The notes beneath the pieces were generated by a model. It was not told the DNA's origin. It did not search any database and saw only the letters and a list, made by a program, of their open reading frames with translations. Both the position numbers and the translations under genes were made by a program. From assembly GCF_000725495.1 (NCBI RefSeq), contig NZ_JNZD01000029.1, positions 42,475 to 106,474 on the forward strand: a DNA stretch of 64,000 bases, in the 5' to 3' direction. Numbering within the stretch: position 1 is the first letter of the stretch; every line of letters starts with the position of its first letter. The stretch comes from Streptomyces aureus (GTDB taxonomy: Bacteria; Actinomycetota; Actinomycetes; Streptomycetales; Streptomycetaceae). This document shows positions 36,740 to 45,824 of this stretch, in pieces.

Positions 36740-38389
36740 TCAGCCCTTGCTCACCGCCGCCAGGATCTCCGGGAGGCGGTTCGCCGTTCGGGGGGCGGCG
36801 AGTCTGAGGCCCAGGAGGGTGATCAGGGCGCCGTAGGCCGTTCCCACCGGCAGGAGCAGCCAGGTCCAGGCATCGCCGTCGGCGCTCACGTTCAGCCAGA
36901 TCGTGAGGGCGATGACCGGGGAGGCGAGCAGGGCGGCCGAGATCAGACCGCCGAAGATGGCGATCCAGGCGAGACCCGCCTGACCGGGGGCCACGTTCTT
37001 GTAGCCCTCCTGGGGGATGGAGTACGGGAAGCGGGCCGAGGACCAGGCACCGGTCGCCAGCATCGCGCCGAGCAACGCGAAGGACAGGCCGAGCACTTCG
37101 GGCAGCTTCTGCCACGCGCCGAGCAGCCCGGTCGTCACCGTGCTCACGAGCGTCGCGTACGGCAGGGTGATCACCAGCAGCGCCAGCGCCCGCCCGCGCA
37201 GTTCGACGTAGGCGTCACGCGGCGAGGAGATCGTGAGGGCGACCATCCAGAACGCGGACGTGTCCTGTCCGAACTGGTTGTACATCTGGATCCCGAGCAT
37301 CCCGGCCGCGAAGCACGCGAAGTACACCGAGCCGGTGCCCTGGAGTGCGTTGAAGACCGGCACGATCAGTCCGATGGCCAGCGAGGTCACCCAGGCCGCC
37401 TTGGTCTTCGGATCGCGCCACACGTACCGCAGGCTGCGCTCCATGACCGTCCCGGTGCGCCCGGCCGGCAGCAGCCGGGCGAGCCCCGACGAGCCGCGCT
37501 CGCGGGCGGCGGGCTCCGCGGCCTGGAGGGTGGACCCGTCGGGCGAGGTCATCAGCTTCGTCAGATGGCGGGACCACAGCGCCAGCAGTCCCGCCAGCGC
37601 GGCGGCGCACAACGCGAGTTGGACGATCCCGGACCCGTACGACCCCGCGCTCACCGAGTCCACGGCGCCGACCGCCGACGCGGGCGGGATCCAGCGCAGC
37701 ACGTCCGCCGCCGGGTCCAGCTTCGCCAGCCCGCCCGTCGAACCGAGCCGCTGCGCGCCGAAGTTGACCAGCTGGGCGCCGACCGCGACGACGAGCCCGC
37801 TGAGCACCGCCAGATCCCGGCCCTTGCGGCTGGACAGCAGCCGGATGTTCGCGGCCGCGACGGCCCGGGCGAGGGCCACACAGACCAGCAGCGCGAGCAC
37901 CAGCGCGAGCACCGCTGTCACGTACGCCGCCGTCCCGTGCGCGACCGAGATCACCGCGCCCAGCAGCAGACAGAACGTGAAGAGCGGCCCGATGCCGACC
38001 AGGGAGGCGGCCAGCAGGGCCCGGACGAGCGGCCGCGGCCGCAGCGGCAGCATCACCAGCCGGGTCGGATCGAGCGTCTCGTCGCCGCTGGGGAAGAACA
38101 GCGGCATCACGGCCCAGCCGAGTGCCAGGACCGCCACCAGCAGGACGCCGACGGCGGCGGCGTGGCCGTTGCCGCGCAGCGCGATCAGGCCGAGCAGCTG
38201 GAGCGCGGCGAAGAGCAGTACGAGCACCGCCGACGCGATGAACGCGGCCCGCCGGCCGGTGGACTGCCGCAGCCCGTTGCGCAGCAGCGAGAGCTTCAGC
38301 CGGACGACGACCGGGGTGATCGACGCCGCGGAGACGCCGGCCGAGGTGCCGGAGGGGGCGCCGGCGGAGACGCCGGAGGGGGCGCTCAC
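36740..38389 (-). CDS. ABC transporter permease, 10-12 transmembrane segments
   Basis: 549-residue integral membrane protein with long hydrophobic runs from residue 45 to the end (for example AAFIASAVLVLLFAALQLLG and AAYVTAVLALVLALLVCVAL). A cytoplasmic middle segment PAARERGSSGLARLLP precedes the second half. There is no ATPase domain. Start GTG 38389 overlaps the ATPase stop as GTGA, so it is the partner of the upstream ATPase. The N-terminus is a 20-residue Ser/Ala/Gly repeat (SAPSGVSAGAPSGTSAG). The cargo is unknown; ABC-2-type exporters of this size often handle drugs or lipids. Confidence 0.85.
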   Translation of the reverse strand: MSAPSGVSAGAPSGTSAGVSAASITPVVVRLKLSLLRNGLRQSTGRRAAFIASAVLVLLFAALQLLGLIALRGNGHAAAVGVLLVAVLALGWAVMPLFFPSGDETLDPTRLVMLPLRPRPLVRALLAASLVGIGPLFTFCLLLGAVISVAHGTAAYVTAVLALVLALLVCVALARAVAAANIRLLSSRKGRDLAVLSGLVVAVGAQLVNFGAQRLGSTGGLAKLDPAADVLRWIPPASAVGAVDSVSAGSYGSGIVQLALCAAALAGLLALWSRHLTKLMTSPDGSTLQAAEPAARERGSSGLARLLPAGRTGTVMERSLRYVWRDPKTKAAWVTSLAIGLIVPVFNALQGTGSVYFACFAAGMLGIQMYNQFGQDTSAFWMVALTISSPRDAYVELRGRALALLVITLPYATLVSTVTTGLLGAWQKLPEVLGLSFALLGAMLATGAWSSARFPYSIPQEGYKNVAPGQAGLAWIAIFGGLISAALLASPVIALTIWLNVSADGDAWTWLLLPVGTAYGALITLLGLRLAAPRTANRLPEILAAVSKG

Positions 38390-39183
38390 CGGGGAGTCCC
38401 GCCGCCCAGCCAGTCCAGGTCGGCCGTGGTGCCGCGGCCGTGCGCCCCGACCAGCTCCAGGAAGGCCTGCTGGAGCGAGGGAGCGCTGCCGCGCACCTCG
38501 GCGAGGGGACCGTGCGCGCGGATCCGCCCGGCGGCCATCACCGCGACCCAGTCGCACAGCGACTCGACCAGCTCCATCACATGGGAGGAGAAGACGACGG
38601 TCGCGCCCGAGGCGGTGTAGCGCTCCAGGACACCCCGGATGGTCTGCGCGGAGACCGGGTCCACGCCCTCGAACGGCTCGTCCAGGAAGAGGATCTCGGG
38701 GTTGTGGAGGAGCGCGCAGGCCAGGCCGATCTTCTTGCGCATGCCGGTCGAGTAGTCGACGACGAGCTTGTGCTGCGCGCCGGCGAGATCGAGGACGTCG
38801 AGGAGCTGGGTGGCGCGCTTGTCGACCTCGGCGCCGGGCAGGCCCCGCAACCGGCCGGTGTACGCGAGCAGTTCGCGTCCCGAGAGCCGCTCGAAGAGCC
38901 GGAGCCCCTCGGGGAGCACACCGATCCTGGCCTTCACCTCCGCCGGATCGCGCCACACGTCGTGGCCGACGACCTCGACGCTGCCCTGGTCGGGCCTGAG
39001 CAGCCCGGTCACCATCGACAGGGTGGTGGTCTTGCCGGCGCCGTTCGGCCCGACGAGCCCGATGAACCGCCCCGCGGGAAGCTCCAGATCGATCCCGGCC
39101 ACGGCGACCTGGTCACCGAACCGCTTCCAGAGCCCCCGCACACGTACGGCGGGCGCGCCGCCGTCCTTCGCTCCCTCGCTCAT
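38386..39183 (-). CDS. ABC transporter ATP-binding protein
   Basis: 265 residues. It has Walker A GPNGAGKTTTLSM, Q-loop GVLPEG, signature DYSTGMRKKIGLACALL (STGM in place of LSGGQ), Walker B ILFLDEPFEGVDP and H-loop FSSHVMELVE. It powers the permease encoded by the overlapping next gene. The variant signature is shared by many DrrA/CcmA-like ABC-2 ATPases. Start ATG 39183 is chosen; GTG 39192 is 9 bases upstream in frame. Confidence 0.9.
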   Translation of the reverse strand: MSEGAKDGGAPAVRVRGLWKRFGDQVAVAGIDLELPAGRFIGLVGPNGAGKTTTLSMVTGLLRPDQGSVEVVGHDVWRDPAEVKARIGVLPEGLRLFERLSGRELLAYTGRLRGLPGAEVDKRATQLLDVLDLAGAQHKLVVDYSTGMRKKIGLACALLHNPEILFLDEPFEGVDPVSAQTIRGVLERYTASGATVVFSSHVMELVESLCDWVAVMAAGRIRAHGPLAEVRGSAPSLQQAFLELVGAHGRGTTADLDWLGGGTPR

Positions 39184-39360
39184 AGCAGGCACCCTACGGG
39201 CCCCCGGCCGCCCGCCGGCCGTCCCCGGGCACTCCTGATCGATCCACCGCCCCCACCGGCGCCGACCGTCCTTCGCCGTCCCCGCGGACCGCCACCCGCC
39301 CCCGCAGCCGCTGCCGGTTCCCGTCGGCCCCCGCGGACCGCGGCTCGCCCCTGCCCGCCG

Positions 39361-40038
39361 CTACCGGTCCCGGCCGCAGGCGTAGGCCAGCGGCGAGACC
39401 ACCTCCTCCGCGTCCGGCAGCCAGCGGTTCGCGGGTGTGGGGCGCCAGGCCCACTGGACGGCGCCCCGGGAGCCGACCCGGGTCGGCGGCGCCGCCACGT
39501 ACGCCCCCTCGCCGAGCGCGGTCAGATCCAGCGAGGCCGGCGGCCAGCCCAGCCCCCGCACCAGGTCCGGGATCTTCGCCGCCGCTCCGGGGAGCACGAA
39601 GAAGTGCATGCGGCGGTCCGGGGTGCACGTCACCGGACCGAGGCTGAGGTCCATCCGCCGCATCCGGGCGAGCGCCAGGAACCCCGCCGACTCGGGCACC
39701 TCGATCGTGTCGAACGCGCGCCCCGTGGGCAGCAGGATCGACGCGGAGGGCTGGAGCGACCAGAAGCGGCGCGCGACGGTCGCGCTGCCCGTGGCCTGGG
39801 CCGCCCAGTCCGCGCGAGCCGGATGCGCGCCGGGCGCGGCGCAGGCGGGTTCACCGCAGGAGCAGAGCTGCGCCCCGCTGGCCGTCACCAGCCAGGTGCC
39901 GGGGAACACGTCCCAGTGACGTTCCTCGGCATAGCGCACGGCGGTTTCCGACAGGGATTCGCCACGCTGCTGGGGAACGTGTGCGGACTCGGTTCCTGTG
40001 ATGATCTCTTCCACGTTGATCTCAACTTCCGCGTCCAC
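39361..40038 (-). CDS. stand-alone bifunctional primase/polymerase-like domain protein
   Basis: 225 residues related to the N-terminal prim-pol domain found in actinobacterial and plasmid replication proteins: RYAEERHWDVFPGTWLV, CSCGEPACAAPGAHPA (Cys-rich zinc-like motif) and SASILLPTGRAFDTIEVPE. In active prim-pols the strand after this carries two catalytic acids; here it reads FDTIEVPESAG, so activity is uncertain. No helicase or primase C-terminal domain follows. Such small proteins are conserved in Streptomyces with no assigned role. Start GTG 40038 is tentative; GTG 40014 is an alternative. Confidence 0.75.
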   Translation of the reverse strand: MDAEVEINVEEIITGTESAHVPQQRGESLSETAVRYAEERHWDVFPGTWLVTASGAQLCSCGEPACAAPGAHPARADWAAQATGSATVARRFWSLQPSASILLPTGRAFDTIEVPESAGFLALARMRRMDLSLGPVTCTPDRRMHFFVLPGAAAKIPDLVRGLGWPPASLDLTALGEGAYVAAPPTRVGSRGAVQWAWRPTPANRWLPDAEEVVSPLAYACGRDR

Positions 40039-40318
40039 CCAGGGTTACGGGGGACACGCGCGCGGGGGAGGAGCACCGGTTCCCCGGCCGGGGCGCATGG
40101 ATGCACGTGCGGGGGCGCGCGGGGGGAACGGCAGCCGGTAGCGGGTAACCAGGGGTGGGGTCGGGCGACCGCCCTTACCCCGGCAATCCTCACATGTCTC
40201 GCATCTTCGGTATGTCTGCGGGGCATTGATCTTCCCGGCCGGTCCGCGTCGGCGACCGGCCGGTGAGGACACATCAACTCGGTGCGCGGGCAGGCACCGC
40301 AGCCACAGGGGGTACGCC

Positions 40319-41704
40319 ATGGCCGCAAGGCCGCTGATCGCCAGGCAGCCGAACGAACGGCTCCAGGCACTCATCCAGGAAGCGGGCTGTTCGAACGCCG
40401 GGCTGGCCCGCCGGGTCAACATGTGCGGAGCGGAGCACGGACTCGACCTGCGCTACGACAAGACGTCGGTCGCGCGCTGGCTGCGCGGCCAGCAGCCCCG
40501 GGGGCGGGCTCCGGCGATCATCGCGGAGGCGCTGGGCCGCAAGCTCGGCAGGACGGTCACGATCGACGAGATCGGCATGGCCAACGGCAAGAACCTGGCC
40601 TCCGGCGTGGGCCTGCAGTTCTCGCCGACGATACTGGGCGCCATCGAGCAGGTCTGCGAGCTGTGGCGCAGCGACGTGGGCCGGCGGGACTTCCTGTCCG
40701 GGTCCTCCGTCGCGGCCTCCGCGCTCGTCGAGCCGAGCCGCGACTGGCTGATCTCGTCGCCGGACTCGCAGGTGGCCCGCTCGGCCGGCCCGCGCGTCGG
40801 ACTCTCGGACGTGGCGGCGGTCCGCGCGATGACCCAGGCCCTGGTGGACCTGGACCACCAGTACGGCAGCGGACACGTGCGCCCGGTCGTCGTGCACTAC
40901 CTGAACAGCGTGGTCTCCGGGCTGCTCGCCGGCTCCTACCGGGAGGCGGTCGGCCGGGAGCTGTTCGCGGCGGTGTCCCGGCTCACGGAGCTCGCCGGCT
41001 ACATGGCCATCGACACCGGCCAGCCCGGTCTCGCCCAGCGCTACTACATCCAGGCGCTGCGGCTCGCGCAGGCGGCCGGCGACCGCGGATACGGCGGGTA
41101 CGTCCTCGCCGCGTCCATGAGCCACCTCGCCGCCCAGCTCGGCAACCCGCGCGAGATCGCGCAGCTGGCGCGGGCGGCCCAGGAGGGCGCGCGCGGGCGG
41201 GTGACCCCGCGGGCGGAGTCGATGTTCCACGCGGCCGAGGCGCGCGGGCACGCGCTGATGGGCGACGTGCGGGCCGCGCAGGTGGCGTCCGGCCGGGCCG
41301 TCACGGCCCGGGAGAACGCGGACGCGGCCTCCGGGGACGACCCGACGTGGATCGCGCACTTCGACGAGGCCTATCTGGCCGACGAACTGGCCCACTGCCA
41401 CCGTGACCTCGGCCAGGCCGAGGCCGCCGCGCGGTGCGCCGAGGAATCCCTGGCCGGCCACCCCGAGTCGCGGGCCCGCCGCCGGGCCATCGGCTACGTC
41501 CTGCTGGCCACGGCCCAGCTCCAGCAGCGCGAGGTGGAGCAGGCCTGCCACACCGGTCTGCGCGCGGTCGAACTGCTCGGCACGCTCCGCTCCAACCGCG
41601 GCGCCGAGTACCTGGAGGACCTGCAGCATCGTCTGGAGCCGTTCCGGGACGAGGCCGTGGTGCGGGAGTTCGGGGCGCGCATGGAGCTCCAGGCGGCGGC
41701 CTGA
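40319..41704 (+). CDS. NsdA-like TPR transcriptional regulator
   Basis: 461 residues. An N-terminal HTH-like region (NERLQALIQEAGCSNAGLAR, TSVARWLRGQQPRGRAPAII) is followed by a long helical TPR domain from about 180 to the end (RYYIQALRLAQAAGDRGYGG, AQVASGRAVTARENADAASG). The architecture resembles NsdA, a Streptomyces regulator that holds back sporulation and antibiotic production; several paralogues exist, so the exact orthology is open. ATG 40319 is preceded by AGGGGG. It is divergent from the primase-like gene across a 280-bp gap with no clear promoter. Confidence 0.8.
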   Translation: MAARPLIARQPNERLQALIQEAGCSNAGLARRVNMCGAEHGLDLRYDKTSVARWLRGQQPRGRAPAIIAEALGRKLGRTVTIDEIGMANGKNLASGVGLQFSPTILGAIEQVCELWRSDVGRRDFLSGSSVAASALVEPSRDWLISSPDSQVARSAGPRVGLSDVAAVRAMTQALVDLDHQYGSGHVRPVVVHYLNSVVSGLLAGSYREAVGRELFAAVSRLTELAGYMAIDTGQPGLAQRYYIQALRLAQAAGDRGYGGYVLAASMSHLAAQLGNPREIAQLARAAQEGARGRVTPRAESMFHAAEARGHALMGDVRAAQVASGRAVTARENADAASGDDPTWIAHFDEAYLADELAHCHRDLGQAEAAARCAEESLAGHPESRARRRAIGYVLLATAQLQQREVEQACHTGLRAVELLGTLRSNRGAEYLEDLQHRLEPFRDEAVVREFGARMELQAAA

Positions 41705-41868
41705 GCGGACGCGGTGTCCGCGGGCGCGGCGGGTGTGATCATTTCTCCGCCGTGCCCCGTGGGACCGCTCCCGTGAACATATGGGCCGTAGGGGAGTGAA
41801 CGCCGGGAAAACGAGGGCGTCGCGACGGAACGGAGTGAGATACAGCGCATTCGGGGGCGGATTCGTTA

Positions 41869-41883
41869 CCCCTGTCACAGGGG
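41869..41883. promoter_or_regulatory. CCCCTG-TCA-CAGGGG palindrome upstream of the Thr-Gln membrane protein
   Basis: Perfect 6-bp arms around TCA, about 95 bp before the GTG start. It is similar to the ACCCCTGT/ACAGGGGT arms in the 45030-45140 promoter region. Role unknown. Confidence 0.35.
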
Positions 41884-41978
41884 GCGGAGGTCAGCGCAGG
41901 TGCTGCGTGGCAAGGGGTTGTGGGGACCCGGTAGCGTGAGCCGATGATTCCGAAGGTCCCCCATTCGTAGGAGTCCCG

Positions 41979-43613
41979 GTGACGCAGAGTGGACAGGGCG
42001 AGGAGCCCTCGGCGCGGCCCGCGCGCGAAGGCATCGTGCTGCCCTCCGACGGTAGCGAGCCGATGCCTCCGGGCACGACGGGCGACCCCGTGGCCCCGGC
42101 CGGCGGTCCGGCCTGGGGCGGACAGTGGGGCCCCGACGCCTCGGCGGCTCAGGCACCGCAGTCCGGTGACGGCTGGGGCGCGCCGGTGAACGGCACGTCG
42201 TCGTGGAACGCCTCCGCGCCCGGCGGGCCCCAGGGCTGGCCGGCGGCCGACCCGCACGGCGCACAGCAGGCGCAGGGCTTCGGCGGGCCGGGCTCCGGCT
42301 CCGCGCCGCTGCCGCCCGAGAGCGCGCCGGCCTCGGCGTACGGCGCCCAGAACGGCTATGCGCCGGGGGCGCACGGCGCGCACGGCGCCGGCGGATACGA
42401 CGGCTACGGCGGTTACGGGTCCCAGGAACAGCAGGCCGGCCAGGGCGCCCCGCTGCCGCCCGGCGGCGAGGACGGCGCCACGCAGTACATCCCGTACATA
42501 CCGGCGGCCCCGGGGGCCGCCGAGGGCGCGACGCAGTTCATCCCGCCGGTCGCCGCCGCGCCGGACGAGGGCGCCACCCAGTTCATCCCGCCGGTGGGGC
42601 CGGGCGCCCTGCCGCCGGAGGTCGGGGGCGGTGCCCCGCAGTACCCCGGGCAGGCCGCGCACGGCGGTCCGGACGCCGACGCCACCCAGTACATCCCGCC
42701 CGTCCCCGCGCAGCCTCAGGGCTCCTTCGGGATGCCGGCGGGCGGGCCCGAGGAGCGGCAGCCCCCGGCCGAGTTCGACAGTCTCTTCCGCAGCGAGCCG
42801 GAAAACGCCGGATCGACGCAGATGCTGCCCCGTATCGACGGGGGCACCCCGCAGCCGTCGTACGGCGGCGACCCGTACGGAGGCGACGCGTACGGCGCCG
42901 ACCCGTACGGAGCCCAGTCCGCGCCCGGCGGCCGGTCCGCCGGACGACGCGGTGACGGCGACGGAGGGGGCGGCTCCGGCGGCCGGTCCCGTGTCCCGGT
43001 GATCGCGGCGGTCGGCATCGGCATCATCGTGCTCGGTGTCGGGGCCGGCGCCCTGCTCAGCGGCGGCGGCGGAGGCGACGACGGCAAGGACGACACCGGC
43101 AAGACGGTGGCGGCGACCGCGCCCGCGACCCAGGGCTCGTCGGCCCCCGCGGCGGACCCGGTGAAGGCCCAGGCCGTCGAGCTGGACAAGCTCCTCGCGG
43201 ACAGCAGCAACAGCCGCGGCTCGGTGATCAACGCCGTGGCGAACGTGAAGGCGTGCAACAACCTTCCCCAGGCGGCCAGTGATCTGCGCGACGCCGCCAA
43301 GCAGCGCGGCGAGCTGGTCACCCGGCTCTCCGGGCTGTCCGTCGACAAGCTGCCCGACCACGACGCGCTGTCGACCGCCCTCACCAACGCCTGGAAGGCC
43401 TCCGCGGCGGCCGACAACCACTACGCGGCCTGGGCCGACCAGGTCGGCGGGAAGAAGGGCTGCCACAAGGGCCGCGCCCGCACCACCGGGCAGACCCAGG
43501 CGGGCGACTCGGCCAGTGGCACCGCCTCGGCCGAGAAGGAGAAGGCCGCGCGGCTGTGGAACTCCATCGCGTCCAAGTACGGCCTGACGCAGCGGACCCG
43601 CGTCCAGCTGTGA
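41979..43613 (+). CDS. single-pass membrane protein with repeated Thr-Gln-[YF]-Ile-Pro motifs
   Basis: 544 residues. The long cytoplasmic N-terminus (1-335) is Gly/Pro/Ala-rich with five motifs TQYIP, TQFIP, TQFIP, TQYIP and TQMLP at Thr168, 185, 200, 236 and 280. One transmembrane helix follows (VPVIAAVGIGIIVLGVGAGA, about 339-360), then an extracellular alpha-helical domain of about 160 residues with two cysteines (VKACNNL, KKGCHKG) probably forming a disulfide. I do not recognise a named family. The T-Q-x-[IL] motif looks like a phospho-threonine/FHA docking site. Start GTG 41979. It ends at a strong hairpin shared with the next gene. Confidence 0.75.
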   Translation: MTQSGQGEEPSARPAREGIVLPSDGSEPMPPGTTGDPVAPAGGPAWGGQWGPDASAAQAPQSGDGWGAPVNGTSSWNASAPGGPQGWPAADPHGAQQAQGFGGPGSGSAPLPPESAPASAYGAQNGYAPGAHGAHGAGGYDGYGGYGSQEQQAGQGAPLPPGGEDGATQYIPYIPAAPGAAEGATQFIPPVAAAPDEGATQFIPPVGPGALPPEVGGGAPQYPGQAAHGGPDADATQYIPPVPAQPQGSFGMPAGGPEERQPPAEFDSLFRSEPENAGSTQMLPRIDGGTPQPSYGGDPYGGDAYGADPYGAQSAPGGRSAGRRGDGDGGGGSGGRSRVPVIAAVGIGIIVLGVGAGALLSGGGGGDDGKDDTGKTVAATAPATQGSSAPAADPVKAQAVELDKLLADSSNSRGSVINAVANVKACNNLPQAASDLRDAAKQRGELVTRLSGLSVDKLPDHDALSTALTNAWKASAAADNHYAAWADQVGGKKGCHKGRARTTGQTQAGDSASGTASAEKEKAARLWNSIASKYGLTQRTRVQL

Positions 43614-43623
43614 CCCCAGCGAA

Positions 43624-43663
43624 AAGCCCGTCCTCCTCCCCGAACGGGGAGGAGGACGGGCTT
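43624..43663. terminator. 18-bp perfect bidirectional terminator
   Basis: AAGCCCGTCCTCCTCCCC (43624-43641), loop GAAC, and its exact complement (43646-43663). It lies between convergent genes, with an A-rich flank on one side and TT on the other, so it should work both ways. Confidence 0.85.
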
Positions 43664-43724
43664 CGTCGTGGGTGGCGGCGGCGCCGTCCCGGCCGGTCCC
43701 GGGGCCCGGAGCGGCCGGACGCTC

Positions 43725-45029
43725 CTAGCCCTTGACGGAGAGCGTCTTCGCCATGTTCACGAAACCGCCCCGCTGCGAGGTGAGCCGGCCGTCGCGGATG
43801 ACCTGGAAGGTGACGTCGGCGTTCACCAGCCGCGGGAAGTCGGCGGCCGCCGTCTGCGCGTCGAAGCGCCAGCTCAGGGTGGGGGTCAGCCCGCCCGTGG
43901 TCACCTTCAGACCGTCGTCGAGCTCGCGCCGGATGGTGAGTGGCGAGACCTCGCCCGCACCGAGGGACTCGATGACCTTCCGCAGCACGGTGTAGGCGAT
44001 CCACGTCGTCTGCACCCCCGCGTCGGCGGGGTCGATCCGGTTGTCGCCGAAGGCCTGCTCCTTGATCACCGCGCGCATCGGGTTCCAGCGCGAGTCGTTC
44101 GCGGTCGGGTACCAGCCGGTGACGTACGACCCCTCGTAGGGACCCGACCTGCCGCCGGTGGCGTCGATCTGCGACTGGTCGATGCTGCCGATGACGGTGC
44201 CGGTGTGCACCTTCCGGTAGTCCGCGCTGTCGCGCCGGAAGGAGTCCATGAAGGTGTTCGTGCGGTCGCCGAGCGCGGGGACCACACAGCCCTGGACGCC
44301 CGGCTCGGAGGTCGCGTGCTGGAGCGCGAGCCGGGTCGGGCGGGAGTACTCGGTGGCGTCCTCGGCAGCCCGCTGGTCCGCGGCCTGCGCGTGGCCCTGC
44401 GCCTTCAGACCGGAGTTCAGCAGGACCGGCAGCTCGTCACCCGCGATGGTGTCGGGGCGTATGAGCGAGACGGGTCCGCAGTTCTTGCCGAGCTGCTCGC
44501 CGAGACCCGCCAGCAGGACGCCCTGACCGCCGTTGACGGGATAGGAGACCGGGCTGGAGAACTCGTCGTCGGTGACGCCGAAGCCCCCGATGTAGGGGAT
44601 GCCCGCGCTCTCCAGCGGGGCGAGGAACGCCCGGCTGTGCTGGCTGTAGGAACCCACGACCGCGACGACCTTCTCGTCCGCGGCCCGCTCGGCGCAGTGC
44701 GCGGCGGCGACCGAGTCGTTGTGGTCGTTGCAGGTGAGGACCTCCAGCCGGCGGCCGTTGATGCCCCCGTGGGCGTTGACCCAGCGCGCGTACGCCTTCG
44801 CCAGCGCCGGCATGCCGGGCTTGTTCGTCGCGTTGGTCTTCTCGGGGGCCCAGGTCATCACCTTGACGGGGCCATCCCCGGAGCCCCCCGTGGCACCAGG
44901 GATGGCCCCGCATCCGACGGCGACCGACGCGCAGGCGATTAACGCGCTCGCGTACAGCAGCTTGGCCTTGCGGGGCCGGGGCGGAGTGGGGGAGGTGGTG
45001 CGGGTACGTCGCCTACCGGTCATGGGCAT
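43725..45029 (-). CDS. orphan periplasmic-binding-type lipoprotein (branched-chain amino acid-binding family) with TTA codon
   Basis: 434 residues. A Tat-like basic N-terminus (TGRRRTRTTS) leads into a hydrophobic stretch and the lipobox VAVGC, so the mature protein is lipid-anchored. The rest is a type I periplasmic-binding fold: ALAKAYARWVNAHGGINGRR, VVAVVGSYSQHSRAFLAPLE and VTGWYPTANDSRWNP. No permease or ATPase gene is adjacent, so it may act as a sensor or use distant partners. Codon 30 (44942-44940), inside the signal peptide, is TTA, predicting bldA dependence. Start ATG 45029 with GGGGGA upstream. Confidence 0.85.
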   Translation of the reverse strand: MPMTGRRRTRTTSPTPPRPRKAKLLYASALIACASVAVGCGAIPGATGGSGDGPVKVMTWAPEKTNATNKPGMPALAKAYARWVNAHGGINGRRLEVLTCNDHNDSVAAAHCAERAADEKVVAVVGSYSQHSRAFLAPLESAGIPYIGGFGVTDDEFSSPVSYPVNGGQGVLLAGLGEQLGKNCGPVSLIRPDTIAGDELPVLLNSGLKAQGHAQAADQRAAEDATEYSRPTRLALQHATSEPGVQGCVVPALGDRTNTFMDSFRRDSADYRKVHTGTVIGSIDQSQIDATGGRSGPYEGSYVTGWYPTANDSRWNPMRAVIKEQAFGDNRIDPADAGVQTTWIAYTVLRKVIESLGAGEVSPLTIRRELDDGLKVTTGGLTPTLSWRFDAQTAAADFPRLVNADVTFQVIRDGRLTSQRGGFVNMAKTLSVKG

Positions 45030-45051
45030 GCACGATTCCCCCACACCAGAA

Positions 45052-45106
45052 ACCCCTGTGTGACCCTTGGTCGACACCGGGTGACGCAGAGGTGAATTAC
45101 AGGGGT
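45052..45106. promoter_or_regulatory. ACCCCTGT ... ACAGGGGT inverted repeat in divergent promoter region
   Basis: Exact 8-bp arms (45052-45059 and 45099-45106) separated by 39 bp, between the binding-lipoprotein gene and the small hypothetical gene. They could hold dimers of a shared regulator or mark a loop. Confidence 0.35.
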
Positions 45107-45140
45107 CGATGAACGGTTTTTCACAAGGAACGTACGATCG

Positions 45141-45641
45141 ATGACCGTGCAAGACTCGGAGAACTCTTCCCGCCGCGGCCGTCGCTCCTCCACCATGGGC
45201 GGTATGCCACTGAACGACATGCCGTGGTGGCGCTGGCGCAGCAATGTGCGCTCCGCGCTGCACATGCTTTCCGACCCCGTCTTCCAGAGAGACGTCTGGC
45301 TCGCCGGCGTCGACGGATACGGCGACGTGACCGACGCCGTGTACCGCCTGGTCGAGGACACCTGGCTGGACAACTGGTCGGCCGAGAAATACGTCGGCAC
45401 GATCTTCCGGGACTCCCAGGAGGCCGCCCTCGTGGACAGCGCCGTCCTGCGGGTCCTGCGGATCATGCACCAGGTCGGACCCGACGCCCCGGTCTCCGCC
45501 TACCTCGACCACCAGGGCTGGCCGGACGCCCTGGCGGCCGCGCGCGCCGCGCACGTACGGCTGGCGTCGAGCGACGGCGAGGACCCGGACGCGCCTCCGC
45601 GCACCCTCGAGGTCCTGCGCATCCTGACGCGGACCGCCTAG
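45141..45641 (+). CDS. conserved hypothetical protein
   Basis: 166 residues, soluble and mostly helical. The N-terminus is Ser/Arg-rich (SENSSRRGRRSS), then comes MPLNDMPWWRWRSNVRSALH and an aromatic-rich middle (EDTWLDNWSAEKYVGTIFRD). No motif identifies a function. It is divergent from the lipoprotein gene. ATG 45141 is taken as the start, with ACAAGGAACG just upstream; ATG 45201 is a later possibility. It looks like a Streptomyces-restricted family, but I can only infer that from its context and composition. Confidence 0.75.
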   Translation: MTVQDSENSSRRGRRSSTMGGMPLNDMPWWRWRSNVRSALHMLSDPVFQRDVWLAGVDGYGDVTDAVYRLVEDTWLDNWSAEKYVGTIFRDSQEAALVDSAVLRVLRIMHQVGPDAPVSAYLDHQGWPDALAAARAAHVRLASSDGEDPDAPPRTLEVLRILTRTA

Positions 45642-45824
45642 CCGGACCGCCTGACGGCCTGACCGCCCGACCGCCTGACCGCCCGGCCGCCCGCGCGGCC
45701 CCGGCGGCGGGCCGGGGCGGCGCCTCGGAACGGCCCCCGGCCATGTGCCGGAGATCGCCCGCGGGGCGTCCGCGTGGCGGGACGGCACTCCTGCGCGGGC
45801 GCCCGGTGTGAAAGCCTGTCCCGC

